Positions 38,333 to 51,986 of a stretch of DNA of 64,000 nt are shown piece by piece; positions within the stretch are counted from its first letter, which is position 1, and the number at the start of each line of letters is the position of its first letter. The position numbers and the translations under genes were made by a program. The DNA comes from Gossypium raimondii (taxonomy: Eukaryota; Streptophyta; Magnoliopsida; Malvales; Malvaceae): positions 18,166,001 through 18,230,000 of the forward strand of contig NC_068569.1 in NCBI RefSeq assembly GCF_025698545.1, given 5' to 3'. The notes under the pieces are model-generated. The model made no database searches. It was not told the DNA's origin and saw only the letters and a list, made by a program, of their open reading frames with translations.

Positions 38333-40201
38333 CTGATGTGTTCTTGGCCATTTTATATATATATATTTGAAGCCTGTACATTGCAAGAAAATGACAATAA
38401 TACAAATATAAATTGAAAAAGTTGAACTCACGGCGTTTGATAGGTAAAAAGCAAAGGCTGCAAAGCTCAATTTTCAATCAAACCACGCCCAAACATTATA
38501 TTGAGCCAGCTACGATATAGTAGACCCAATTTACGAGAATAAAAACTAAAGCATATCCAACATGTAATTGGAAGGGATTGTAAAGCTAAGGATGCAATCT
38601 CGCTAGGATTGTCGATTACAGAATGTAATGGCGCGGGATTATCATTTTATCGTTTGTATGTTTTGTCTCGCCTGAACGTTAAAACTTAAATAATATTACA
38701 ACTTTTTTATGTAAATATCTCAAACTTTCATCTTTAGTTATTTATAATAATTTAAAGGGTAAACTATATTAAAGTCATTAATCTATTAGTAATTTTATGT
38801 CATGATCACTAAATTATATAAAAGTTTTCATTTAAATAAGTGAACTATTCGTAGGTTTTTCATTAGATTGTTAATTTTTTAAAAAAAAAATATTTGACTA
38901 GCGAGTTTCAAGTGACAATTCGATGATTAGTACGATGGATCAGTATCCATCAACGAATAGAAAAATACACCTTTAGATCTTAGTTGATTTGACAATCTAT
39001 GTTAGAGATCGGAGAAAAAAACTATTTAGATTTTGTTTCGTAGGTTTGTGATATTCAAAGCTGTTTCACGAAAAAAATTAAATTATAGAAGAAAAGAAGA
39101 ATGAGAGTTTTCAATTAGTGCAGGTTGTGTGAATAGAGAATTCTTACAACAGAGATTTTAACAACCCAATGACTTAAATGAAAATTTTCAAATAATTTAA
39201 TTATCATTTTATAAAATTTTTAAGTTGAGTAACAAAATGTAAAATTATTAAAAATTTAGTAACTTAAGTATAATCTACCATAATTTCAATGTGCACTGGT
39301 AATGCAATAATCTATAAACATCTAACTTAAATATTTTAAGATTTATCTTTTAAAATTAAAAATATAAGAGTAAACTTATAATTTCAAAATATTGAGACAG
39401 GAATGTTCACTTTTAAAAAACTGCTTCACCACGAAAAATAATACTTTCCATTAAGAATGGATTATTTCAGAATTCAGCTTTTGCATTCTTATTGTTTCAA
39501 ATTAATTATGTTTATAATTCAGCAAGTTTAACCATCATTTATGACTTCCACAATTCATCAATCAGCACTACACATTTGAATATTAATTATTAGTGTATTA
39601 AAAATTAGGGTAAATCACATTAATAGTTTCTAACAATTTTTAAATTACATTTTAGTCATTTAACTTTTAAAAGTTATGTAATAATTACTAATATTATTGA
39701 ATTGTTAACTTTTGATCACTTATCCATTAATTTTTTAAATTTATTGTTAAGAAAAATTTTAAAATGACATTTTAATTATAGTTTAGAGGCCAAATTTATT
39801 ATTAACACTTTGAATTAACATTTCATATCATCAAAATCGAATAATCGAAATGTAAATTTAAACAAAATTTAGAGACAGTGTGAAATTTATCCTAGAAATT
39901 AATAAATGAAGTAGTAATGGTCGATTGGATCCACCTTGGCATATAAAGTCAGTTAAATATCACTCCGAGGTCAAGAAAGGAATAATTTAAATTCTAAGGT
40001 ATGGACATAAAATTTTGAGATCTTTAAGGGGTCAAAACATAATTGTAAAATCGAAGTGAAAAACAGCCGAGTGGAAAGAAGCAGAAGAAACAAAGCCTAA
40101 AAGATCGAAGCTGCAGTGCATAAAAACAAAGCAAAATCAAAATCGCAGGCAAATTCATAGACGGAAGGAAATCGGAGGAGACGATTTGAACGGCGAAAAT
40201 C
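38333..40201. other. Spacer between carbonic anhydrase and AP4M genes
   Basis: AT-rich sequence with no gene or defined repeat. The last 130 bp or so (from about 40070), less AT-rich, are probably the AP4M leader. Confidence 0.45.
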
Positions 40202-43200
40202 ATGATCTCTCAGTTTTTCGTGCTCTCTCAGCGAGGCGATAACATAGTTTTTCGCGATTGTCAGTTCCCCGTCTTATTATTTACTCTTTGGATCTAAATT
40301 TCATTCCTCTTTTTTTTTTCAGTGGAATCTTGCGATATATTTATTGGGATGAGATCCTTACTTTTAAGCTTTTTTTCTCTCAATAGTTAGTGCGATGATT
40401 GACTTTGTAGATCTGAATCTTTTTGTTTCATATTCGATTTTTGCTCTGTTCAGTTGGATGGAAAATATTTAGTGTAAGATAATTCTTTTCCTTTGCTGCA
40501 TTCTGAATTATAGTTTATGCTAGTTTAGCTTTCAAAATTTCCTTTTATTTTCAACCATGATTCTCGAGTCCATTTAGATCAGCTTTCAGTTCATCTTTAC
40601 TGATGAACGAATGATAAGCTTTGAACTGGTTTTGCATGTAGTAATTTAGCAAAATCAGTAGGAATAGTTGGCCTGGAAAGCTACATATCAATTTCTGGAC
40701 GCTGAAATTCACGATGCATATGGAAATGTCTTGACCCTTATTTAAATTTACAATTGGCACTTAAGCATGTACCTAATGGAAGATAATTGTAAATTATTAT
40801 TTATAATATTGATTTATAATTGTGGTTTGATTTTATTGAACACAAAGATCTTTACAGCCCAAAACATGACACTGATTGAATGATTGTTATTGCAGATCGG
40901 GGTGAAGTAGCGAAAGGAAGTGCAGAGATTTTCTTCCGGAAAGTTAAGTTCTGGAAAGAGGATGGACAAGAGGAGGCACCCCCTGTCTTTGTAGGTATTA
41001 TATTACTAAAGAATGTAATATCAGGCCGGATGCTTTTATGCCGGCTGGACAAATTATATGCATTAAATAGAATAATCAACATATTTGCTCTAGTTATCCC
41101 TCTTGGTATGCTTAGTTTTTAGATTGATTTAATCACTCCTATTTTTTATTATGTATCTATGGCTGGTATAATCCAATGCACATTTACTTTATTGTTATAG
41201 TTTACAAGCTGGAGTAGTGCTTTAATAATTTTGTATAATTCTTTTCCATCGATAGAATGTGGATGGTGTGAACTACTTCCATGTGAAGGTTGTTGGGCTC
41301 TTGTTTGTTGCAACCACAAGGGTTAATGTATCGCCATCTCTTGTCCTGGAACTTCTGCAAAGGATTGCTCGTGTCATTAAAGATTATTTAGGGGTTCTAA
41401 GTGAAGATTCATTGCGGAAAAACTTTGTTCTTGTATATGAACTGCTTGATGAAGTCATTGTAAGTTCTTTTCATACTAAACTTTTCAGTTGGTATATATA
41501 TATTTGGTCAAAGGCTTGCTACTCTTAATTAGCTACCAAGGGATTACTGCATCATGCCTTTGCTCAAGAAGTCGATACGAGTTTATAATAGATTGCGGTT
41601 TAGAATTGACTTGTACATCATAAAATTTAATATTCCTCTCCTATGAAATATGCATAATGCTTTTCAAATTAGGTGAAGTATTTACCATTAACCATGTATT
41701 GTTCTTATGAAAAGATTCTAATAGGTTCTGCTTTTTTTTTCCACCAGGACTTTGGTTATGTGCAAACAACATCTACTGAAGTTTTGAAGTCCTATGTTTT
41801 TAATGAGCCAATTGTGGTTGATGCTGCACGTTTGCAACCTCTTGGCCCTGCTGCCATCTTTATGGTATGATGAAGTTCCTGATTATCAACCTTGATATAA
41901 ATGGTACTCTCTTATTTTATCAAAATGCATTTGTGCGGATATTTATTTTTCAATTTTGGATGTATGCAGCAAGGAACCAAAAGAATGCCTGGCACAGCAG
42001 TTACGAAGTCTGTTGTAGCAAATGAGCCTGGAGGCCGGAAGAGAGAGGAAATTTTTGTGGATATAATTGAGAAAATCAGTGTCACATTTAGCTCTAGTGT
42101 GAGTGACTACATTGTTATTTTAATTTGGAAATATCTAAAGTGTTCTAATTTCTAGTTATTAGACATTTGGATTTCATTATTTTTCTTTTTCTTTTTTGGA
42201 TTAGTTGAACTATTATCCTTTTTCTCCCTTAAAAGCTTTTGACCTGTATGTTCATCCCCTCTCTTTTTGAACTAAATAAAGTGAAAGAACTACCATTTTG
42301 TTCTTTCTCTCCCCGTTATCCTCAAAGTTTATTTGAACTCTATCCCTCATCAGTTGTTTAATTTCAGTTTATGATTTTTATCAAAAAAATAAAAATATAC
42401 AGTCCACAAACATGCTCCCATAACATCGTGCATGATTAAATAAACTGCTAACCAATTCAATGATATTTTAAACAGGGGTATATACTGACTTCCGAGATTG
42501 ATGGCACTATTCAAATGAAAAGTTATTTGTCAGGAAATCCAGAAATTCGACTAGCTCTTAATGAAGATCTGAGCATAGGAAGAGGAGGGGGAACAATCTA
42601 TGGTACTGCCTTCACCCATTCGTATTGCTTTTATATTTAACATATATATGTATATATTGAAAATTGCCTTTCTTTAGAGGTGCTGTCTTCAAGGTTTTCA
42701 TTGCAAACAGCTGAACAAATGTGTGGAAAGTATAACTTAATCAATAAGCACTATTTCCGTTTATTCAATCCCTTTTTGGTTAATGAAATTTTTTCTATTG
42801 TTTCTAGAGGATTATTTGTATATGATATTCAGCCATGATTGTCACTTGCAACTAGTATTTTGATATGAACGTTCTTAGCAATATTGGTTTAACCTACGTT
42901 TTAGTATCTATTATTCACCCACTATTTCAAACCAATGATTTGTCATTCTATTGGGTCTGCTTGTTGAGACAGATTATAGGAGTTCATCTGGTTCAGGCGC
43001 TGTGATACTCGATGATTGTAATTTTCATGAATCAGTGCGTCTTGATAGTTTTGACATGGACAGGACTCTATCTCTGGTGAGTGAAGATTTGATTGTAGTG
43101 GGTAGAAAATTTTGCAGACTGAAGAGATGTATTTGCATTTTTTAGTCTAATGTTTCGTTCTGCTATTATCTTTCAGGTACCACCAGATGGTGAATTTCCT

Positions 43201-44829
43201 GTCATGAACTACCGAATGACGCAGGAATTTAAGCCTCCTTTCCGTATTAATTGTTTAATTGAAGAAGCAGGACAGCTTAAAGTGAGCTTGTCTTTCTTGA
43301 CTTGCATACATTATGATGGATTCATCATATGCTTTTCCCCATAATCCATAAGCATGCATATTTCCTGAAATAATAATAATAATTTGATAAGGGCCTATTT
43401 CATGTACAAGTAATTCATCAAGTTCTAATATAAATTTTCAATTCTAGAGCGTTTATTTCTGATTCCAATCTTTATGCTCCTCTATTAATTTTTTTAGGCT
43501 GAAGTTATTATTAAAGTACGTGCGGAGTTCCCTTCAAACATTACTGCAAACACAATTGCTGTACAAATGCCACTTCCTAAATATACTACTAGGTATTTTC
43601 CTTTTCTCTGGTCAGTGTCAAGTTTGGTGGGACAAATAGATATATTTCCGTGGATTACATCTTTTGGACTTGTTCTTTCAGAGCTAGTTTTGAGTTGGAA
43701 CCTGGAGCTGTTGGACAAAGAACTGATTTCAAAGAAGCTAACAAGAAACTTGAATGGGGATTGAAGAAGGTAAGGCTTTTTACAGATGTTTTGAGAAGGT
43801 TTTACCATCAAATAATTCAATTATATGGTAGCATTTTCCCTTTCGATCTAATCATCATTTTGTATTGCTTGACAGATCGTGGGTGGATCTGAACATACAC
43901 TTCGTGCAAAGCTGACATTTTCACAGGAATCACATGGTATGCATTATCCATAATTTATTTCTTTTAAAGAATCATTTTTCTAAATTTTTTCTCTCTCAAC
44001 TTGATCAATTCATTTGAGAAAATGTGTTAAGTTCCTTTCTCATTGATGAAATATTTATGGTTTAATTCAGCAAACCTCACAAAGGAAGCTGGTCCAGTTA
44101 GCATGACTTTCACAATACCAATGTATAATGTTTCAAGGCTTCAGGTAAAGATACTCTTACTGGTAGTTTCCTAGAGGATTGAAATGTCTATATTTTGGCT
44201 GATAAAAGCAAAAGGTCTAATGGATCTATGATAAAGCCTGGAATAGAAGATGACTTAAAAGGAAGAAGCAGTGCCTAAATTAGAAATTGCTTAAAATTTT
44301 TTTTCTTTGTATATAATGCAATTGAAATATTATCAATGTTCAAGGAGCAATTATTCGGGTTCAATCAATTGTCTGACTTCTTGACGGATAATGCCTATTT
44401 GGACTTGACTTGGGACCTTGTTTAGGATAATACCTAAGCCTTAGACCAGTGCACTCTCCGTTTGCATATATGCATGTTTGTTGATTTAGTCACTTAGATC
44501 AGGGTTCACAACTCGTTTCACCAATTAGGTCTATATTTTTGCCACATCATGAATGCTTCCTATCACGATTTTGATTTAACAACACGAAGTTTGTCATTTA
44601 GTAGTAAAAGCCAACTCTCAAAGCATTTTTTATGGCACATAGGACAAAGATTCAAGTCTCCGCAATGTTTCTAAACCCTAATCCACTGTTTCAAAAGATT
44701 AGAAATATTAATATTGTTCTACTGCTGCAGGTGAAATACTTGCAGATAGCAAAGAAATCCAGCTCCTATAATCCATATCGATGGGTGAGATATGTCACTC
44801 AGGCCAATTCGTATGTTGCTCGAATATGA
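40202..44829 (+). CDS. AP4M: AP-4 complex subunit mu
   Basis: AP-4 mu is the medium subunit of the AP-4 adaptor complex, which sorts cargo at the trans-Golgi network; in plants it helps direct vacuolar proteins. Thirteen exons join in one frame to give 451 aa: 40202-40259, 40896-40990, 41256-41459, 41748-41864, 41970-42098, 42476-42602, 42973-43076, 43177-43281, 43498-43592, 43682-43769, 43876-43936, 44071-44144 and 44731-44829. The N-terminus ISQFFVLSQRGDNIVFRD starts the longin-like domain. The C-terminal mu-homology domain, which binds Tyr-based sorting signals, begins near GGRKREEIFVDIIEKISV and ends with SSSYNPYRWVRYVTQANSY and VARI. Every exon border is GT...AG, no frame lesion is seen, and the length matches the plant family as I remember it. 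Confidence 0.96.
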
Positions 44830-47800
44830 TACAGTCAAACCTCTCTTTTTCTTTAATATGTTCTGTATTTGTTGACTCCCAGATGGCACTTTTTTCCTTT
44901 TTTTTTTCCCTTTTCATTAACTGCTTTAAACATTTTTATCATGTAGCCATTACCTGATTTCTATGTTAGCGGTCTTTGTATTGGCAATCTAGTACAATTT
45001 TTGGATGTTGCGTTTGTGCCAAATTCAATGTTTGCGGATGTTATTTGTTGGTTCGCAAGCATAGAGCCGTTCTACTTACATTTAACTACCCTACATTAGT
45101 AAACCCTGCTATACTTGACCGGCACTGGCACTGGCCCCGGCCGTCACGGGCATGATCATTCTTGTGTTAGAAAAGATAAAACAAACATTCCATGCTTTCC
45201 TTCTGTTACCTTACTCCAGTCTATTCATGGTTTCCAGGCCATGAAAGATCAACCCTTTGTATTTCCTTCCGTCAACTTTGCTTATATTAGTAGGTTCGCC
45301 CGGTCCAAGGTTTAAAAGAAAGGGCTTCTCTTTTCAAAGCCTGAGTACTATTATATGTATTCAGAATTTTTAATAGTTTTTGAAAAAAAAAAGTATATTT
45401 ATATTCATATTTATGTTTGAATATATCTACTTTCGGCTTTTCTTCATTTTGATAATCAAATGCTTTTAAAGACATCCAATGATCCTCATGCATGTTGGTA
45501 CCTTTTTCCATTAAAAACAATTTTTTCAAGTTCGGTTTCCAACAACTAACTCTTTGCATCCAATACAAGTTGTATTCAATAGAATGTTTGTACTTTTTGG
45601 TTCAATACCCCTTTGACAGAATTATGTTATTGAGGTCAAAGCTTTGAAAATAAAGTTATAATAAATAAATTAAATTACATTAAACACTTTCTGAAAGGTG
45701 AGATAATAAATAATATAATACTAAACTGAGGGACTCCATTTTCTTTTTGGTCAAAGGACTCCATTTTGAAGGGAACTGCTTGAACTCTGATTGTTCCACT
45801 ATCTTATTATGTCACAGATTTAACCATAAATTTTGTAGCTTATTACGGAAAGCCTTTGTTTTGTCCATCTTTATCTTTTTATTATTTCTTTACCTTTGCT
45901 TTAGTAACGAAATGAATAAGATGCCAAAAAAATGGAACATTGTGATTGGGTTCTACTTTAACTTTTGGCCTAGTTGGATTAATCCAATTTCCTTTTTCAG
46001 CAAATCTCATTTAGACAGCTAATTGTATATTAATCATGAAGTGTTCTTATTCTTTAAACACCTTGACATTGATTTTACTTGTGCTCCTAAAATGGCAAGC
46101 GAAAATTCCCATTTTTATTCTTCTCTCACCAATTTTGTAGACTTTCCATAAATTCAAATCATACACACTTCATTAAGAAGAGATTCTATTGGATTTAGTG
46201 AAAAGAAAAGTTAAAAACAACGATCCTCTTAGTTTCAATCAGATTCGACTTTTTAGGGGAACAAATGTTATTAAGGGCTTTGATTTTTTTTAATTAAAAT
46301 TTTTGAAACTTAACTATTACAAGTATTTTAATTTAACTCAATTAACTAATTTATACATAATTTTCATGCGGCGGAATTCCAACTTAGATGTCCAAAATCT
46401 TAGAAGTTCAACTTTTGCCAATGTAATCAAGACCTCATTGGTTTAATTTTACATTTTCTATATGTTTTAACTAGATTTTTGTAAATTTTACAAGACTGTC
46501 ATTTGATTTAGTTTTAAGGAATTTTTCCTTCACGAGATCAAGGTTGGGTGTCTAAGTTTTACACAAAATCGAGCCTATGCGAGTTTCAAGTATTGCCAAA
46601 TGCCAACATGAAAGGGTTTTTTTTTTTTTTAGATTATATTTCTACATGAAAGTTAAGTAAAACATGGTTCGTGTAGAAAATAAGATCTCTCTCCCTTCTT
46701 TCCAGAAACTTCATTTTCTCTCTCTACTAGAGCTTGATTCTCGGGTTGCTTGTGAGCAGCTGTTCGACCTTTAGGTCCGCACTGCTCACATTTTGTTCTT
46801 TATTTTATTTATTTTTTTCTCTTATGCTTTTCGATATAAACTCAAGATTTCGCCTTTCATATTTTTTTCGCCAGCCTTAGGTCGTTGATAAGAGGTTGGT
46901 TTGTCTTGGAACTCCATGGTCATGGGTTCATCCTTGGTTTAGGTTGTCCATTCCCCAAGTCTCTATTAAGGCCTTTGCTTTTTGACAGACTTTGTTGTTT
47001 CTCTGTTTCCTTGGGGTTTTTCGGATCTAAACCTCGATAGATTATGGTGTTTACACCAAATCTTGCTTCTAGTGGTTGTTGCTGCGGATGTTTTGGTTTT
47101 GGGTCTTCCTCTGTCGGTGTTTCTAGCTAGTTTTATGGCAACTTTGGCATTATGTTTTAGGGCTTCACGATGGCATGACCTCCGCTAGAGGTGTGCATGC
47201 CTTTAAGCCAGTTGCGACTGCCTTTAGCTATATTCCCAAAGTGCTCTCATCAGAATTAGCTGCTAAGATTTCTTGGGAACCGGGTTCTGTTGAGCTTACC
47301 CCTATGGACTTTGTAGTTGTATTTTTTTAGGCCTTAGGCCCTTTTTTTTTTCTTCTTTTTCTGTAATTGGCTCTTTTTTAATGAATGAGTTACTTCTCAT
47401 TTGAACCAATATATGTTCGTTGTGTCCCATTACTAATAGTAGATCATCCATCAAAACTTTTCGGTGCTTATTTTATTCTTAAGAAAGATGCATTAAGAAA
47501 AACTAGATTATATTTCATTTGTAATGTGGGTGAAAAGAAATTTTAAATAAAATATGCTTATAAAAAACCCAAATGAGAGGTTTTGGAGTTCTTGGTGTCA
47601 TGGATTTATTTTGGATTTAATTTTTTAATATTTTTATTTTTAAATAAAAAGATTTTTTTGTTTTCTTATTTGATTGATTCATGATACTAACTCATTAAAG
47701 GCTTAAATATAGTGTAAATAATAGTTTAGATAAATTACTTATAAACCAAAATAACAGAAATTGGATATATATTTATATATATATAGTTGGCTTCATATAT

Positions 47801-49544
47801 ACCAGGAGTTAAAGTAGAAGTGAAGCTTCACCTTTTGGCTTTTGCTTTGTCTTTAAAATCTGTTGTGTGATGCCAACATATTCCATATTAGTGTAAATGC
47901 CTTTACTTTCCTATGCAGCTGCAAACATGTCTTATTCCATTTTAGTTACTCAAATTAGCAATTTCTTCCTTTTAAAAATATCCCTTCATTCCTTTGTCGT
48001 CCTAAAGTTATCCCATGCTTTGGTCTAAAGCTTTGCTATAAATTTTTATCTCTTGTCCCAAACCACTTTCAATCACTGTTCTATTGCTTTTGTATAAATT
48101 CCCTTCTCAATTCACATAAATCTAATGACCCCTATGCTTTTTTAAGTCTCTTCATGACCTAGCACAAACATTTGCTATTTCACATGATCTTAGATTCTTT
48201 TCCTACTAAATTTTAGAACTTGGGTAGCTTAACATGGGTTTTTTTTTTTAAAAAAAATTACGTTACAAATATTATATATTTATCTTTTACAAAATATAAA
48301 GTAGGTAAAAAAAGTTTTATAAGTGAACAAGACGTCACAAAATTTTAAAATTAGATTTACTTTAACTTCATTTTAATGATGTGACATCAAATTCATCGAC
48401 CGGATATAAAATTATATACGATCAATGCATCAATTATTAACCCAAAAAATATTATATAATTTTTAAGATAAATCAAATCAAGTTTAACTTACGAGTTTAA
48501 CAAATTTTTTATCTATGTGGTAAAACTAAAATAATTATAGGAAGCAAAACGATTTATGTGATAAATTATTTAGTACAATTTCAATAAAAGAAATCATATT
48601 CAAAATTTGAAGATCACAATATTAAAAAAGTTAGATGTAAATTTGAAAACAAGTAATTTCCATACCTTAATTCGGACAAGAATATTGATAATTTTGATGA
48701 GTTAAAAAGAAAATACATAAAGTGCAACAAATATCAAGTTGTAATCTCAACCTATATTTTAGTTGGCTTGAGTTTGAAAGTAAAAGCTTTGTTAATAAAT
48801 AATGATCATGGGTCATACTCATCAATAGGTATAAAAGGTCAATAATTTGTTAGGAAATACCTAACTTAATGAAGAAAAAGAAAGTAGGTTCAAGGATGCT
48901 TCCTCTCTAATCATAGTAACGAAATCCCAGTTCCAATAAAATACAGTAAACTAAAGAATTTTGTTATTTCGTGCTCTCACAATGCCACTTCTCAACACTA
49001 CTAATAGATACATAGATATTTTAACAAAAGTCGTCCATCTTAAATTTTGAATATATCTAGTTGTTTGATATAAAACATTTTATATCAATTTCTTAAATTT
49101 TATATTAAAAATTTAATAGTTGTGCGGTTTAAATAATAATCGTAAAAGAGGTTAATAAAGCATTTAAGCAAATATTTTTTTAATAAAATAATATATGTTG
49201 AGGGGTCTATTCTTTTGAGAGAAGTCTTCGAAATGTTCTCCGTCAGACATCTAATTAGATTATATTAACAGCGGAAGGTATTATTCCTATGTCAGGATTT
49301 TGTCCTCTAACTTCACCAAGAGTTGTGTATGGTTCATAGAAGGGGTGGCTCTCTTGATGGTGATACAAAAATACAATCTACAAGACTCACTGGAGAAGTG
49401 TTAGTATAGGGCGCAACATTAATTATACATGTCACATGAGCGTGTAGGGACTCGAACCTTCAACCTAAGGAACTTAGGCAACATACTTGCTAGTATGTAT
49501 GTGGCTTACGCGCCTTATATAGGTGGCTCGAGTCCTCCTGCCAT
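44830..49544. other. Large spacer after AP4M
   Basis: The first 200 bp are probable 3' UTR. The remainder has no gene that I can support. The 46660-47400 stretch is less AT-rich and ends in a T-rich, TTTTTAATGAATGAG-like tail that could be an old retroelement 3' end, but no domain is visible. AT-dinucleotide runs lie at 47765-47790. Confidence 0.45.
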
Positions 49545-49761
49545 GGTTGTTTAAATCGGATTGCACCAGGAGTTCAATTAGGATATTTGCTTGAAGAGAG
49601 GTTTCAGATCGATTAGCTTGGGAATTGGTATCGACTGGTTGAACCAGATTTTGTATTATTTTAAATATTTTCAATGATTTATTTAATCAAATTAGACGAA
49701 CCAGTCAAATCGACGAACTGGTGGCCTGACTGGTTCAACCATTGATCTGGTTTTGAAAACC
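49545..49761. mobile_element. Small palindromic MITE candidate
   Basis: The left edge is GGTTGTTTAAATCGGATTGC and the right edge, reverse-complemented, GGTTTTCAAAACCAGATCAA. Inside are TGGTTGAACCAG and, in opposite orientation, CTGGTTCAACCA. This is the layout of a foldback-type MITE. No clear target duplication is visible. Confidence 0.4.
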
Positions 49762-51269
49762 TTACCTCGACGTGCAGGTGACTACATAATTATTGTTACT
49801 TATATTTTGACACCTCTCCTTTGAGTCTTGCAAGTTGTATCTCCACCAATCGAGACGCTCTCCTTCCATAAATTGTACACAACTCTCGACGGAAGGAGAC
49901 AAAACCCAAGTCACGAGAACAATACCTAACATTGTCGAGGGTTTGACCAACTGTTCGACAAATAATACTTTAAAAACTTCTCTTGAAAGAGTTAATTGCT
50001 CAACAATATTATTAAAAATAAATAATATATGAAGGACACGTGTTAGAAAACAACCAAAAATTAAATAAAGAAAGATGATTGGAGGATGTAGGTAAAGGCT
50101 GTTAGCCTAACTTGTCAAAAATATGCCATGCAATATAAGCAATGGGTGCTGCATTTTCCTTATCCTCAAAGGGCTAAGTTTCAACTAAGATTCTTTTCAC
50201 AATCACCTTCAACTAGTTATGCAATCCTTATCTTTCAACAATCTTCTTTCTTTTATTTTATTTTCTTTATAAATATAAATGACCCACCATTCTTCTATCC
50301 ACCTACAATCAGCTGTTCCTTGTAAGATTCATTGAATCTATGCCCATGCTATGCTTTTTTCTTTTTAATAATTAAGGGGTTTTTTCTTCCTTCCCACCCA
50401 TTCTTTTATTTTATAGAATATAATTTTAATTAATCTACTAATATATCATCATTTAACTTTAGATTAAAAATTTAAAAGGTATAATCACAAATCAAGCAAT
50501 TAATATTCACATCTTTTACCAATTTGATCTATATTTTTAGTTAAATTTAACTATCTATTTTTCAAAAAGAGCAAAAGTATTGTTTTCAAAGGAAAGATTA
50601 ACCACAAATATTTAAAATTTTAAATATGATAATTCACATGGTAATCTTCGTGTACTTCATGTTATATTTTTTTGAATTTTCATGATTTTTTTATTTTACT
50701 ATTTTTAAAATATTTGTTGCAGTGACAAATAAGACAAATAGTGTCATATCAGCACGAAATACAAGTAGGCTACCACACGAGTTGTCATACTAATATCGAT
50801 AAAAACTAATGTTTTAGTCAGTATTTCCGTTTAAAAAAGCGATTTAACTCTTTTGAAAAGTTAATTATTAAATTTAATTCAAAAAATAATTAAATTGATA
50901 AAAGAAATAACAATGAAGACTAAAATTTAAAATTATACCAACGAAAACACCACTTAAAAGTTGAAACTTCAGATTAGGCATCCAGTTGACTTTTGTGAGG
51001 AAAGTAATATAATGAAATATAAATAAATAATAAAATGAAGTAGTCAAAACTTTTTGCGGAATGAAGATATTTTATGTTCATTTTATAATTAATTTAAGTT
51101 AAAAATTTTAGGGTTCAACAATATTATTTTCAGGATTTAGATTTAATTTGAATCATTATATTTAATACTAATTAGTTTTTTTAATATAATCATAAATATT
51201 TTTTTATTTATTTTATGGTGTGAACTTAGTCCAGTTAAAACCAAAGTCATACTCAGTAGTCAGTACTAG
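49762..51269. other. AT-rich spacer
   Basis: No supported gene or repeat; it ends at the LTR element starting at 51270. Confidence 0.45.
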
Positions 51270-51895
51270 TGTCACGGGTCGCAGTTCAAAGCCCGTGACC
51301 ATCGCACCAAATGCATTCGGTGGAGGTCTATTGTGTAGATGGAGATCATTTGGCTCGCAAGAACTGGCCCGATTCTGTAAGATGTTGGAGAAGCCTGTCA
51401 GATTGAAGCCTAGTTGGCTCGGTAATGAAGATATGACAACTTAAACAATTTTGGTAACTAATCTTAGAAGATTGATAGAATCATATCTTGTAAAGATTAG
51501 ATTTGATTTGATATGACATATCTTGTAAATCCCTAAAATCAAGGGATATAGTTAATCTCGTTCGTCGATGTAAATGTATCTTAATCGTCGATTTTGGGGG
51601 AGCTCAACTATAAATAGAAAGCCTCCCCCTCATTTGTACTCAATCCATTCATTATTTCATTATTCCTTGTGAATAAGAGAATATTGAGAGCATTTACTCA
51701 AACACTTTGTGTGCGCTCTTTCTGTTGTTCTTTTGTTGCTTCTTTTGGCATAAATCATTTCCGCTATACAAATTGGTGCCTTGGATGGGTTTTAAAGGAA
51801 TCCTCACTTGAGTAAAGACTGACTTAGGCAAGTTTGGACGAACGGATCACCTAAGGCCGCATGGATCGTGAGACAAAAGATCTAGCCCCGTGACA
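51270..51895 (+). repeat. 5' LTR of the gag-only element
   Basis: 626 bp, TGTCACGG...CCGTGACA. A TATA box (TATAAATA) stands at 51609-51616, followed by a pyrimidine-rich, AGAGAATATTGAGAGC-type start region. It has about 75 bp near its 3' end (from about 51779) that the 3' LTR lacks. Confidence 0.85.
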
Positions 51896-51897
51896 AG

Positions 51898-51909
51898 TGG
51901 TATTAGAGT
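51898..51909 (+). promoter_or_regulatory. Primer binding site, initiator tRNA-Met type
   Basis: TGGTATTAGAGT two bases after the 5' LTR resembles TGGTATCAGAGC, the complement of the initiator tRNA-Met 3' end used by many plant LTR elements, with changes. Confidence 0.65.
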
Positions 51910-51986
51910 TATTGGTTTGAAGGCACCATTGGGATGTCGAAAGAAGAGTTCAAACAAAGGTGGGCAGAAAAGTCTTTGAGGGAGAT

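Noticed and set aside
46982..47188. Hydrophobic 68-codon open frame, possible membrane protein
   Set aside because: No homology, no splice partners, and it lies in apparent repeat-derived spacer; T-rich DNA alone gives Leu/Val/Phe-rich translations.
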